Assembly (NCBI GenBank): GCA_046351325.1
Contig: JAXLYR010000001.1
Span: 1,116,001 to 1,180,000, forward strand
From: Xiheicaenibacterium sp046351325
Lineage (GTDB): Bacteria > Myxococcota_A > Polyangia > Polyangiales > Polyangiaceae
DNA length: 64,000 bases
Reading direction: 5' to 3'
Shown: piece after piece, positions 44,322-52,283 of the stretch
Layout: each line of letters opens with the position of its first letter
Numbering within the stretch: the stretch's first letter is position 1
Program-made: the position numbers and the translations under genes
Notes under the pieces: model-generated
The model's input: the letters and a program-made list of their open reading frames with translations, nothing else
Told to the model about the DNA's origin: nothing
Databases searched by the model: none

Positions 44322-45467
44322 ATGGCCATGCAACGTCTTGCCCCCTTCGCCTCCCTCGCTCTCTTCGGTTCGCTGTCCCTCGGCCTCGCTGGCTGCCCGA
44401 TCTGGACGGGGGGTGACGACTGCCGCGACTGCAACGTCGACACTTGCTTCGTTCAGAGCGACTGCCCCTCGGGTGACGTCTGTGGTGCCGACAACCAGTG
44501 CCACCACGGCGACTGCTTGTCCTACGGTTGCCCCTCGGGTGAGGTTTGCCTCACCACCGTGAACGGCGACTCGCAGTGCGTTTCGGAGTCCGGTGGTTCG
44601 GGTCAGGGCGGGTCGAGCCAGGGCGGTAGCGGGCAGGGCGGGGACATCAGCCAGGGCGGCTCGGGCGGGACGGGCGGCGCTCCAGCGGTCGTCTACTGCG
44701 GCAACCCCAGCGATTGCGGTGACGGCCAATACTGTGCACCGGACAACACGTGCCACACCGGTGATTGTTCGGCGGACGGCTGCATCTTCGGGTTCATCTG
44801 CAGCGGTGAGACGGGGACCCCGACCTGCGTCTCGGAGAACCCGGCGGCCTGCGGGTCCGACAGCCAGTGCAGCGGCAATGACAAATGTGTAAGCGGCATC
44901 TGCACGGCTCCCTCGAACCAGTGCTTCGATCAAACGCAGTGCGCGGACGGCAGCGTCTGTGCGGCCGGCAAGTGCGTGACCTCTTGCGATACCGCCACGT
45001 GCGCCAGCTCCTACAGCTGCTCGGCTGACCTCAACCTCTGCACGACGCCCGTGCGGTCCTGCACCGTCACCAACGACTGCGGCGGGCCTGACTCGGTCTG
45101 CGTCGACTCCGCCTGCGTGCCGCGTTCGGACATGGGCACCTGCGGCGCCGGTGAGGTCTGGGTTCAGAACGGCTGCATCCCGTCGCAGAGCGCGATCTTC
45201 GTCTGCAACGTCGACGGCCAGCAGGACGCCTGCGCGGCCGGCTCGCTCTGCCTCCACCACAGCTGCTACATCTCCTGCGCCGCGCCGAATGACATGGCCT
45301 GCTCGGCGCTGCCCGACTTCAACGTCTGCAAGTCGGTGACAACCGTGTCGGGCGACCACCCGGTGTGCGGCTCCGATCAAAACCTCGGCAGCGAGTGCGA
45401 CCCGACCGGCGCGACCGGCGTCGCCTGCAACGCCGGCCTCATCTGCATCGACGGCTTCTGTCGCTAG
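44322..45467 (+). CDS. Cys-rich secreted lipoprotein
   Basis: A 381-residue lipoprotein with lipobox Cys25 (LSLGLAGC). The mature part has more than 45 Cys in short disulfide-type modules repeating (D/Q)CxxGxVCxxxxCxxxxC, e.g. CFVQSDCPSGDVCGADNQC, CGDGQYCAPDNTC, CSGNDKCVSGIC and CADGSVCAAGKC. One Gly/Ser/Gln linker of about 30 residues (GGSGQGGSSQGG) separates modules. Such DUF-like Cys modules are typical of Myxococcota surface proteins with unknown ligands. A hairpin terminator follows. Confidence 0.85.
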   Translation: MAMQRLAPFASLALFGSLSLGLAGCPIWTGGDDCRDCNVDTCFVQSDCPSGDVCGADNQCHHGDCLSYGCPSGEVCLTTVNGDSQCVSESGGSGQGGSSQGGSGQGGDISQGGSGGTGGAPAVVYCGNPSDCGDGQYCAPDNTCHTGDCSADGCIFGFICSGETGTPTCVSENPAACGSDSQCSGNDKCVSGICTAPSNQCFDQTQCADGSVCAAGKCVTSCDTATCASSYSCSADLNLCTTPVRSCTVTNDCGGPDSVCVDSACVPRSDMGTCGAGEVWVQNGCIPSQSAIFVCNVDGQQDACAAGSLCLHHSCYISCAAPNDMACSALPDFNVCKSVTTVSGDHPVCGSDQNLGSECDPTGATGVACNAGLICIDGFCR

Positions 45468-45489
45468 GTTTTCGTTCGACCGCAAAGGC

Positions 45490-45520
45490 AGCGCGGCTCC
45501 CACCGCGCTGTCTTCATTTT
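45490..45520 (+). terminator. Intrinsic terminator after the Cys-rich lipoprotein gene
   Basis: AGCGCGG (45490-45496), loop CTCCCA, CCGCGCT (45503-45509), then GTCTTCATTTT. A 7-bp GC hairpin with a T-rich tail 23 bp after the stop. Confidence 0.7.
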
Positions 45521-45576
45521 GTGGCCCTGCCGAGAATTCGCGCCGATGCACGCTTCATGCAATCGTGCGCGCAATC

Positions 45577-46776
45577 ATGAAACCACGCCTAGCGCTGGCC
45601 GCAGTCGTGTCGAGCGGCCTCACCCTTTCATCGCTTGCGTTCGCGCAAACGCCTCCGCCCAAGGTTTCGGACGACGCTGGTAACGAGGCTGTCAAAGCCA
45701 AGACCGACGCCGCACAGAAGGTCGATGACGCCAAACGCCCCGTCGGGTGGTCACCGGGCATCGCCTTCGGAGCGTCGTTCAACATCGTCGACACACGAAA
45801 CGTCGTGGGCCAGCAAGACGGGACCACCGTGGCGATGGGGGCGGCGATCGACGCGGCTCTCGACTACAACGACGGCCTCAGCGAGTGGCGAAACTCGCTC
45901 AAGGCCGGTGCCGGGGTGTCGCGAACACCCTCGCTGAACGAGTTCGTGAAGACGAACGACGGGCTCGCGTTCGAGAGCGTCTATCTGATGCACCCCATCG
46001 AGATGGTCGGTCCGTTCGCTCGGTTCGGGCTCGCCACCCAGATGTTCCCGAGCCTCGACATCCGCGCGACCTCCGCGGACTACACGGTCGCGAACCTCGA
46101 CGGCACGACGACCAACTATCACGGTCGCCGCCTCTACCTGACCGATCCCTTCCAGCCCTTCACGTTCAAGGAGTCGCTCGGTGTGTTCGTCCAGCCGCTC
46201 AACGACGTGCACATCAAGCTCGAGGGGCGCGCCGGCGTCGGCGCCCAAGAGGCGATCGCCAAGGGCAACCTCGCGATCCAGGACGACGCTGCGACCCCGC
46301 AGATTGAAGTCAAGGAGCTTGACGACTTCTGGCAGGTGGGCGGCGAGGTCGTCGCGAACGCATGGGGTTTCTTTGACAATGAGAAACGCGTCTCCTACGT
46401 GGTCGGCGTGGGTGTGCTCATCCCGTTCGCCACGAGCGATCTCCCGGCCGACGACGATCGGAGCCTGCCGGAGCTCACCGTGTTCGAGGCGAACCTCGGC
46501 CTGAACGTGAAGATCTTCGACTGGGCGTCGATCACGTACCGACTCAACATCAACCGCCAGCCGCTCTTGGTCGACGACTTCCAGGTCTCGAACACGCTGC
46601 TGCTCACGATCGGCGCCGCGTTCGGCAGCAAGGCTCCAGTCCCGCCGCCGCCCCCGCCTTGCGAGTGTGAGAAGAAGGCGCCAGAGGCACCCCCGGCGAA
46701 GCCGGCAGAACCCACCCCGGCGAAGCCCGCAGAACCCACCCCGACGCCCGCAGAACCCACCCCGACGAGCAAGTAA
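45577..46776 (+). CDS. Predicted outer-membrane beta-barrel protein with Pro-rich tail
   Basis: A 399-residue exported protein. The signal peptide is LALAAVVSSGLTLSSLAFAQ. The body alternates polar and hydrophobic residues with aromatic ends (GIAFGASFNIVDTRNVVGQQDG, AIDAALDYNDGLSEWRNSLKAGAGVSR, EVVANAWGFFDNEKRVSYVVGVGVLIP), as in beta barrels. After the barrel comes PVPPPPPPCECEKK, then repeats of PAEPTPAK, perhaps a periplasmic or cell-wall-spanning tail. ATG 45577 is preferred over GTG 45565. It is 12 bp before the next small lipoprotein. Confidence 0.8.
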   Translation: MKPRLALAAVVSSGLTLSSLAFAQTPPPKVSDDAGNEAVKAKTDAAQKVDDAKRPVGWSPGIAFGASFNIVDTRNVVGQQDGTTVAMGAAIDAALDYNDGLSEWRNSLKAGAGVSRTPSLNEFVKTNDGLAFESVYLMHPIEMVGPFARFGLATQMFPSLDIRATSADYTVANLDGTTTNYHGRRLYLTDPFQPFTFKESLGVFVQPLNDVHIKLEGRAGVGAQEAIAKGNLAIQDDAATPQIEVKELDDFWQVGGEVVANAWGFFDNEKRVSYVVGVGVLIPFATSDLPADDDRSLPELTVFEANLGLNVKIFDWASITYRLNINRQPLLVDDFQVSNTLLLTIGAAFGSKAPVPPPPPPCECEKKAPEAPPAKPAEPTPAKPAEPTPTPAEPTPTSK

Positions 46777-46788
46777 GGAGCGGCCCCA

Positions 46789-47061
46789 ATGCGATTCCAC
46801 GGCAAACATGCGCTCGCCACCGCGCTCGTGGCGACCCTCTTCGGGTTCTCGCTCGCGGCGTGCGAGGACCACTACACGACCCAAGAAGCCTACGACGCGT
46901 GCAACCAGCTCGGCGACACGAACCCCGGCGTGCTCGAGCCCGCGGCGTTCGACGACTGCGTCGACTGCTACGAGCGCTGCGGCGCCGATTGCGAGGAGCT
47001 CGGCACCGCACCCGAGACCTTCGCTTGCCCCGACGACACGTCCACGACCGAAGAGAGCTGA
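46789..47061 (+). CDS. Small Cys-rich lipoprotein
   Basis: 90 residues, ATG behind AAGGAG. The lipobox is at Cys25 (GFSLAAC). The mature 65 residues hold six more Cys (AYDACNQLG, DDCVDCYERCGADCEELG, FACPDD) and many acidic residues. Its operon neighbour is a beta-barrel protein, so it may be a partner in the outer membrane. No family recognised. Confidence 0.75.
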   Translation: MRFHGKHALATALVATLFGFSLAACEDHYTTQEAYDACNQLGDTNPGVLEPAAFDDCVDCYERCGADCEELGTAPETFACPDDTSTTEES

Positions 47062-47073
47062 CGCGAGCGCCGC

Positions 47074-48633
47074 TCAGGACCGCGCGCTGTCGATCATGCC
47101 GCGCGCGATCCTGGTCGCGAGCGTCATGATCGTGAGCTGCGGGTTCACGCCGAGGCTGGTCGGAACGACGCTGCCGTCGGCGACGTAGAGGCCCGCTACA
47201 TCCCAAGCCTCACCGTTGGGTTTGACTACGGAGCGCCCGGCCTCCACACCCATTCTCGCGCTCCCGAGCGGATGCTGCGACGAGCACTCGATGCGCATCG
47301 CAGGGATGTGCGAGAGGTCGAGCTTGCGGAAGGCGTCGGCGTCGAGCCCCGACTGTCCGAGGATCGGGGGGAAGACCTCCTTGGCGCCGGCCGCGAAGAA
47401 GATGTCGCCCATCGTGCGGACGATGGTCGGGATCTTCTGCCGATCTTCGGCTGCCATGCGGTAGGTCACGAGCGGCTCGCGACCTGGGCCGCGGCGCACC
47501 ACGCCCCCACCGAGATCGTGGATGAGCCCACCGAACACCGCGAGGTGCGGGATGTCTTGCGCGCGCCTCACGTGCTCTGCGCCGAAGCCGTGCATCGTCG
47601 CGGCGAGCACGCCAGGCGGCACGAAGAGCCCGACCATCGTGATCCCCTGCTTCTCGAGGCTCTTCGTGTAGGCGCTCTGCAGCGCTCCCTGCCAGCCGTC
47701 GAGTCGCTCTTCGAAGCGCGCGAACATCCGGAACGCCGGGTGCAGCGTCATGTTGCGACCGACCTGTCCCGAGCGCGCTCCGACCTTGGCGCGATCGAGC
47801 AGGAGATGCGTGTGATACGCGCCCGCCGCGACGACGACCCGCTGCGCCCGAACGTGAACGCGATCCTTGCCGCGACCGAGCGCGCGCGAGACCCGCGCCC
47901 CGAGCGACTGCGGGCGGTTCAAAGCGCGACCCACGACGCCACGCACGCGACCGTTCTCGATCTCGAGGCCCTCGACGAGCACGTCGCTGAAGACCGTCGC
48001 GCCCGCCGCGACCGCGCGCGGCAGGTAGGTCATGTCGACGCTCATCTTCGCACCGTGCGGACAGCCGAAATTGCAGCGACCGCAGCCCTCGCAGCCCTTG
48101 GTGTTTCGCCGCGTCGAGCGCATCTCGAGCCCGAGCTTGGCGGCGCCCTCGGCGAAGCGCTGCGTCGACTTCGACCGCATCGAGACCGGCACCTCTTCGA
48201 CCGAGATGTTGCGCTCGACCTCTTCGAAGTGAGGGGCGAGCTTCTCGGGCGTGAAGTCAGCGAGCCCGTGCTCGCGAACCCACTCGTCGAGCACCGACTC
48301 CGGCGTGCGGAAGCACACCGCGCCGGTGACGATCGACGAGCCGCCGACGGCGCGGCCCATCGTCACGTTGATCGAGGGCGAATCGCCGACGCCCACCGCG
48401 ACCGTCATCCCGCCGTCGCGCCAAGCGCGCCGGAGGTGCTGGCTCGGCCGCATTTGCTTGATCTCTTCGATGGGCACGTACGGCCCTTCTTCGAGGACGA
48501 TCACACGACGCCCGGCCTCCGCGAGGAGCGCCGCCACCACCGCCCCGCCCGCGCCCGACCCGATGATGACGTCGTCCGCTTCGAGCTCGAGCTTGCCCGT
48601 GAGATCGCGGGCGCGTTCCACGTGGAAGCTCAC
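47074..48633 (-). CDS. GMC-family FAD-dependent oxidoreductase
   Basis: A 519-residue alcohol/sterol-type oxidoreductase. GTG 48633 has GGAGG upstream. FAD binding is at VIIGSGAGGAVVAALLAEAGRRVIVLEEG. The GMC signature is near GRAVGGSSIVTGAVCFRTP. The C-terminal active-site block is SSQHPLGSARMG and DGSVVPTSLGVNPQLTIMTLA, with the conserved His and Asn. The insertion CEGCGRCNFGCPHGAK has four Cys, as in the ChoD-like branch of the family. There is no signal peptide. The partner gene upstream overlaps by 4 bp and resembles gluconate 2-dehydrogenase subunit 3. Confidence 0.93.
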   Translation of the reverse strand: MSFHVERARDLTGKLELEADDVIIGSGAGGAVVAALLAEAGRRVIVLEEGPYVPIEEIKQMRPSQHLRRAWRDGGMTVAVGVGDSPSINVTMGRAVGGSSIVTGAVCFRTPESVLDEWVREHGLADFTPEKLAPHFEEVERNISVEEVPVSMRSKSTQRFAEGAAKLGLEMRSTRRNTKGCEGCGRCNFGCPHGAKMSVDMTYLPRAVAAGATVFSDVLVEGLEIENGRVRGVVGRALNRPQSLGARVSRALGRGKDRVHVRAQRVVVAAGAYHTHLLLDRAKVGARSGQVGRNMTLHPAFRMFARFEERLDGWQGALQSAYTKSLEKQGITMVGLFVPPGVLAATMHGFGAEHVRRAQDIPHLAVFGGLIHDLGGGVVRRGPGREPLVTYRMAAEDRQKIPTIVRTMGDIFFAAGAKEVFPPILGQSGLDADAFRKLDLSHIPAMRIECSSQHPLGSARMGVEAGRSVVKPNGEAWDVAGLYVADGSVVPTSLGVNPQLTIMTLATRIARGMIDSARS

Positions 48634-49067
48634 GACGCCACCTCCTTCGACCGCGCGCCCATGCATCCGGGTCGCGTTTCACCTGGGTTCGTGACGATGC
48701 CTGCCTCGCGCAGGACGTCCGGGTGCTCGTAATAGAGGATGCAGAGGATCGCCTTCACCGCGAGCAGCGGCAGCCCGAACGGCGAGCGCTCGAGCCGCTC
48801 GAGCGCCCGCGCGCGAGCCTCCACGGGCACGCGCGCGAGGGGCGGCGCGTTGCCCACGAGCGGCGGCGCGGCCCACGTCGCGACCCCCAAGCCCGCTCGC
48901 ATGATGAACTCCGTGCGCGCGCCCGCCTGTTCGATGAAGTCGGCGAGCTCGACCATCAACCAGTCCAACCGCTCGCTCGGAGGCGGGCCGTCGTCCGTCG
49001 AGAACAGAGCCTCGGCGAAGGCTCGAGCCTCGTCGAGCCATCGCTCTTGAGTGCGTGCGCGTTTCAC
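48630..49067 (-). CDS. Gluconate 2-dehydrogenase subunit 3-like small subunit
   Basis: 145 residues, helical, with the pattern of the small GMC partner: FAEALFSTDDGPPPSERLDWLMVELADFIEQAG, MRAGLGVATWAAPPL, RALERLERSPFGLPLLAVKAILCILYYEHPDV. Such subunits help export or mature the flavoprotein, but no Tat signal is visible here. It overlaps the large-subunit gene by 4 bp. No cytochrome c subunit is nearby, so the electron acceptor is unknown. Confidence 0.8.
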   Translation of the reverse strand: MKRARTQERWLDEARAFAEALFSTDDGPPPSERLDWLMVELADFIEQAGARTEFIMRAGLGVATWAAPPLVGNAPPLARVPVEARARALERLERSPFGLPLLAVKAILCILYYEHPDVLREAGIVTNPGETRPGCMGARSKEVAS

Positions 49068-49113
49068 GCCCGCTCGGTCGCACGGCCGCGCGCCAGTGTG
49101 AAGCTGGTCTTAA

Positions 49114-49128
49114 GGAGCTTGACGCTCC
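49114..49128 (+). promoter_or_regulatory. Shine-Dalgarno held in a short hairpin
   Basis: GGAGC (49114-49118), TTGAC, GCTCC (49124-49128) directly abuts ATG 49129. The GGAG ribosome site sits in the 5' arm, so folding would hide it. A 5-bp stem is weak, and the role is conjecture. Confidence 0.3.
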
Positions 49129-50523
49129 ATGCCCCGCGCGGTTTGGTGCGCCGAGGTGTTCGACCTCCATCGATCGCACGTGCTCGCGGTCGCGATCCTC
49201 GCGACCACGCACGCGGCTTGTCACGAGGTCCCCGCCCCCGCCGCACCCGCGAGCGCAGCGCCCCAAACGTCGGACGCGACGGGCGACGCGACCGCGCAGC
49301 CGCTTCCACCATCACCGCTCGCGTTCGGCCCTGAAAAAGACTTCGCGCTGCCCACGGTCCCCACCGTGCCCGCGCTCGAGCTCCCGGCGGTCACGCTCAC
49401 GCGCGTCGATCCCGCGCTGCTCCAGAAGCGGCGCGCAGCCGAGCGCGCAGACACCCTCCTCGGCTTGAGCCCCGACGCGCGCGCCGAGGCCTGGGATGCG
49501 CTCGCGGACTACTCCCCCGACGACAACCCCTACCGTGCGTTCGCGCTCGATCGCGCTGCGCTCTGGCGCGCGTCCGCCGATGCCACGTCGCTCCGCCAGG
49601 TGAAGCTCCAATCGCTCGCCGACAAGTTCCTCGCCGACCGCAAGGCTCGCGACGACTTCTTCGCGACCGCGGCTCCGCCCGATCAGCGCGCCTCCGTGCA
49701 GCGCGCGTTCGAGACTGCTTATGCGCCTTATCTCGAGGAGCTCACGGCCCTCGTTCCGCCGACGCCGAACGCGGCCGGCACCCCCGAGAACACCCCGCCC
49801 AAACCAGTAAAGACGCCGCTCGAGGACCCGACTGGCCCGGGCACCGTCCTCGGGCAGCGCGTCGCCATCAAGACCGTCTTCGGGGCGCACGCCCAATCCT
49901 TCAGCGTCGACACCGACGACGACCTCATGCGCTCGGCCGGCGGCGAGGGCAAACCGACCTTCGACGTGAGCGGCTTCTATGCAGGCGGCGAGGTCGTCGC
50001 GAACGTCGCCTATGAATCCCAGTTCGCGATCGGCCTATTGGCATTTGGTCGCTACCACGTGACTGGCAGTTATCCCGACAGCCACTTTACGACCGACAAT
50101 GGCGGGCTCACCACGCTCACCCCGCCGGACGACTCGCAAGCAGGCGCCTTCGTCGTCGGCGCGGGCGCGCGCTTCAGCGGCGACATCGCCGAGCGCATCG
50201 CGATCCAGCTCGGCATCGAGCTCGGCTATCTACAAATCCTGCCGCCCAGCGAGGTCCCCGGCTGCGGCCTCGCCGGCACCGAGTGGGACCCTACGATGCA
50301 GGGTTTTCAGGGCGATCTCTTCGTCGGCTGGGAGTTTTATCCCATCTCGATATTGTCCTTCGGGATCGCCGCACACGTCGGGTTCGGCCACGTCCAGGGT
50401 GAGTGGTGTGTCCCCGGCGCGGCGATCGATCCGACCAGTTCGGGCGTCGACGACGCGCCTATGGATGTGTCGGCCGACTCCTTCAGCGCCGGCGCGCAAG
50501 GCGAGGTCACGCTGCACTTCTGA
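49129..50523 (+). CDS. Outer-membrane beta-barrel lipoprotein
   Basis: A 464-residue protein. The lipobox-like AILATTHAAC is at about Cys31. A Pro/Ala stretch and a helical region (about 85-200, VDPALLQKRRAAERADTLLGL, VKLQSLADKFLADRKARDDFF) precede a C-terminal barrel-like region with alternating strands (FDVSGFYAGGEVVANVAYESQFAIGLLAFGRYHV, VVGAGARFSGDIAERIAIQLGIELGYLQ), ending in aromatic Phe (GEVTLHF) as outer-membrane barrels do. It is divergent from the GMC operon (61 bp). Confidence 0.75.
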   Translation: MPRAVWCAEVFDLHRSHVLAVAILATTHAACHEVPAPAAPASAAPQTSDATGDATAQPLPPSPLAFGPEKDFALPTVPTVPALELPAVTLTRVDPALLQKRRAAERADTLLGLSPDARAEAWDALADYSPDDNPYRAFALDRAALWRASADATSLRQVKLQSLADKFLADRKARDDFFATAAPPDQRASVQRAFETAYAPYLEELTALVPPTPNAAGTPENTPPKPVKTPLEDPTGPGTVLGQRVAIKTVFGAHAQSFSVDTDDDLMRSAGGEGKPTFDVSGFYAGGEVVANVAYESQFAIGLLAFGRYHVTGSYPDSHFTTDNGGLTTLTPPDDSQAGAFVVGAGARFSGDIAERIAIQLGIELGYLQILPPSEVPGCGLAGTEWDPTMQGFQGDLFVGWEFYPISILSFGIAAHVGFGHVQGEWCVPGAAIDPTSSGVDDAPMDVSADSFSAGAQGEVTLHF

Positions 50524-50573
50524 GCCTCGCCCGCGAACCGTATAGTTACCTACTTGTTAGTCACTCGACGCGC

Positions 50574-52157
50574 TCAGTAATAGAGCGTGATGAGGCCGTC
50601 CCCTTGCCGCTGCCCGGCGGTGGTCGCTGCGTAGTGCGCTGCCCCGAGGAAGCTCGAGCCGCCTCCGCCGCCTGAGGCGTACGCGCCGCCACCACCGTAG
50701 TAGCCGCCTCCACCGCCGCCAATGTGGTAGGGGTCACTGAGCGATCCGCCCCCCGTGCCGAGCGCACCCGGTGCGCCGGGAGACGCGCCAGCGCTTCCAC
50801 CGGCAGCTTGTGTCGCACCGCCGCCAGGGGTGTAGCCGCCATTCGCACTGCTCCCCGCGACACCCGTGAGGCCTCCACCGTTGCCGCCCGCGCCATGTTC
50901 GGGACAGCCACAGTTGCCGCCGCCTCCGCCACCGGCCACGACGACGCGGTCGACGAGGCTCTGCCCGCCCCGACGAATGTCGGACGCGCCACCGCCACCA
51001 CCGCCCCATTGACCGCCTGAGCCGCCTCCATTGAAGCCCCCCACGCTCTCGACGACGCCCTTACCACCTACATAAATGTAAAGCGTCTCGCCGGGCGTGA
51101 CGTCGATCGAGCCGACGATCGCACCCCCTAGGCCCCCATCGTCTTGAATGCTGGTGTCACAGCACTTCGAGCCGCCGCCCTGAGCGCCCTCGATCTCGAA
51201 CGCGATGCGCGTGACTCCGACCGGAACTTGGAACATCTGCGCCGCGCCGGTGAACGAGAAGACCGTGCTCTGCGTCGTGCACGCGCCGTTGGTGCACGTT
51301 CCCGCGCCGCAGTCATTCCCGCAGCTGCCGCAGTCCGTCGTGCTGGTAGCGGGGTCGACGCACGCGCCGTCGCAGAAAGTGAGGCTTTGGCTCAAGCAAA
51401 CATCCATGCAATCGGGGATGTTGTTCTCGTCGTCGTCGACGTCCGCGGTCCCGCAGCCGCAAACGCCAGGTTCGCTCTTGTCCGGATCGTTCGGACAGAG
51501 GTCGATGTTAGAATCCAGACAATCCGGCACACCGTTGCCGTTCGCGTCGTCGTCGGAGACACCGCAGCCACACGTCCCCGCTTGGACTTTGTTCGGGTCG
51601 TCAGGGCAGAGATCGATACCTGCATCCAAGCAGTCCGGAACTCCGTTGCCGTTCCCATCGGCGTCGTCGGCGCCGCAGCCGCAGACGCCCGGCAGCGTCT
51701 TCGCCGCGTCGTTCGGGCAAAGGTCGATCGCGCCGTCGAGACAATCCGGGACGCCGTTGCCGTTCCCATCGCTGTCGCCGACGCCACAGCCGCAGACCCC
51801 CGGCAGCGTCTTCGCGGCGTCGTCCGGGCACAGGTCGAGGCCCGCGTCGAGACAGTCAGGTATCCCTGACGAATCCACGTCGTCGTCGCTGACACCGCAG
51901 CCGCACACGCCCGGCTCGGTCTTCTGCGTGTCGTCGGGGCAAAGGTCGATATCGTCGTCCAAGCAGTCGGGGACCCCATTGCCGTTGTCGTCGGCGTCGG
52001 GCACGCCACAACCGCACGCGAGCGCTTCGGTCTTGTCCGGGTCGTCGGGACACAAGTCCGTCGACGGGGGATTGCTCGTGTCGTCGCCGCAGCCCGCGGC
52101 GACTGCAGCCACGAGCCCGAAACTGGCAGTGATCGATAGGAGCTGAAGTCTTCGCAT
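50574..52157 (-). CDS. TSP3-like repeat lipoprotein fused to a Gly-rich domain
   Basis: A 527-residue lipoprotein with lipobox Cys23 (VAAVAAGC). Residues 33-255 are six 37-residue repeats of the form DLCPDDxxKTxPGVCGCGVxDxDxNGNGVPDCLD, rich in Asp and Cys, as in thrombospondin type 3 calcium-binding repeats. A short Cys module follows (CLSQSLTFCDGACVDP...CGSCGNDCGAGTC). The C-terminal 230 residues are a Gly-rich domain (FEIEGAQGGGSKCC, VGSIDVTPGETLYIYVGGKG, GGASDIRRGG, VVVAGGGGGG) like those in some secreted adhesin-type proteins and ALK receptors. A surface or matrix role is likely. Confidence 0.88.
   Translation of the reverse strand: MRRLQLLSITASFGLVAAVAAGCGDDTSNPPSTDLCPDDPDKTEALACGCGVPDADDNGNGVPDCLDDDIDLCPDDTQKTEPGVCGCGVSDDDVDSSGIPDCLDAGLDLCPDDAAKTLPGVCGCGVGDSDGNGNGVPDCLDGAIDLCPNDAAKTLPGVCGCGADDADGNGNGVPDCLDAGIDLCPDDPNKVQAGTCGCGVSDDDANGNGVPDCLDSNIDLCPNDPDKSEPGVCGCGTADVDDDENNIPDCMDVCLSQSLTFCDGACVDPATSTTDCGSCGNDCGAGTCTNGACTTQSTVFSFTGAAQMFQVPVGVTRIAFEIEGAQGGGSKCCDTSIQDDGGLGGAIVGSIDVTPGETLYIYVGGKGVVESVGGFNGGGSGGQWGGGGGGASDIRRGGQSLVDRVVVAGGGGGGNCGCPEHGAGGNGGGLTGVAGSSANGGYTPGGGATQAAGGSAGASPGAPGALGTGGGSLSDPYHIGGGGGGYYGGGGAYASGGGGGSSFLGAAHYAATTAGQRQGDGLITLYY
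51395..52061 (-). repeat. Six tandem 111-bp coding repeats
   Basis: Within the TSP3-like gene. Six units of 37 codons, the middle two (AAKTLPGVCGCG) nearly identical at the protein level, which suggests recent duplication; unit 6 is the most diverged (NNIPDCMD). Confidence 0.85.
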
Positions 52158-52283
52158 TGGGGGTTCCTCTTTGGCTGAGGGGGAAAGCCGACCATGTTCG
52201 GGGCGCGCCCAGCGCGCGTCAAAGCGAAAGCCCTCACAGAGCCGACAAATCTGTCAGTCCGGACTTCGGGTTACGCTCTTCTC

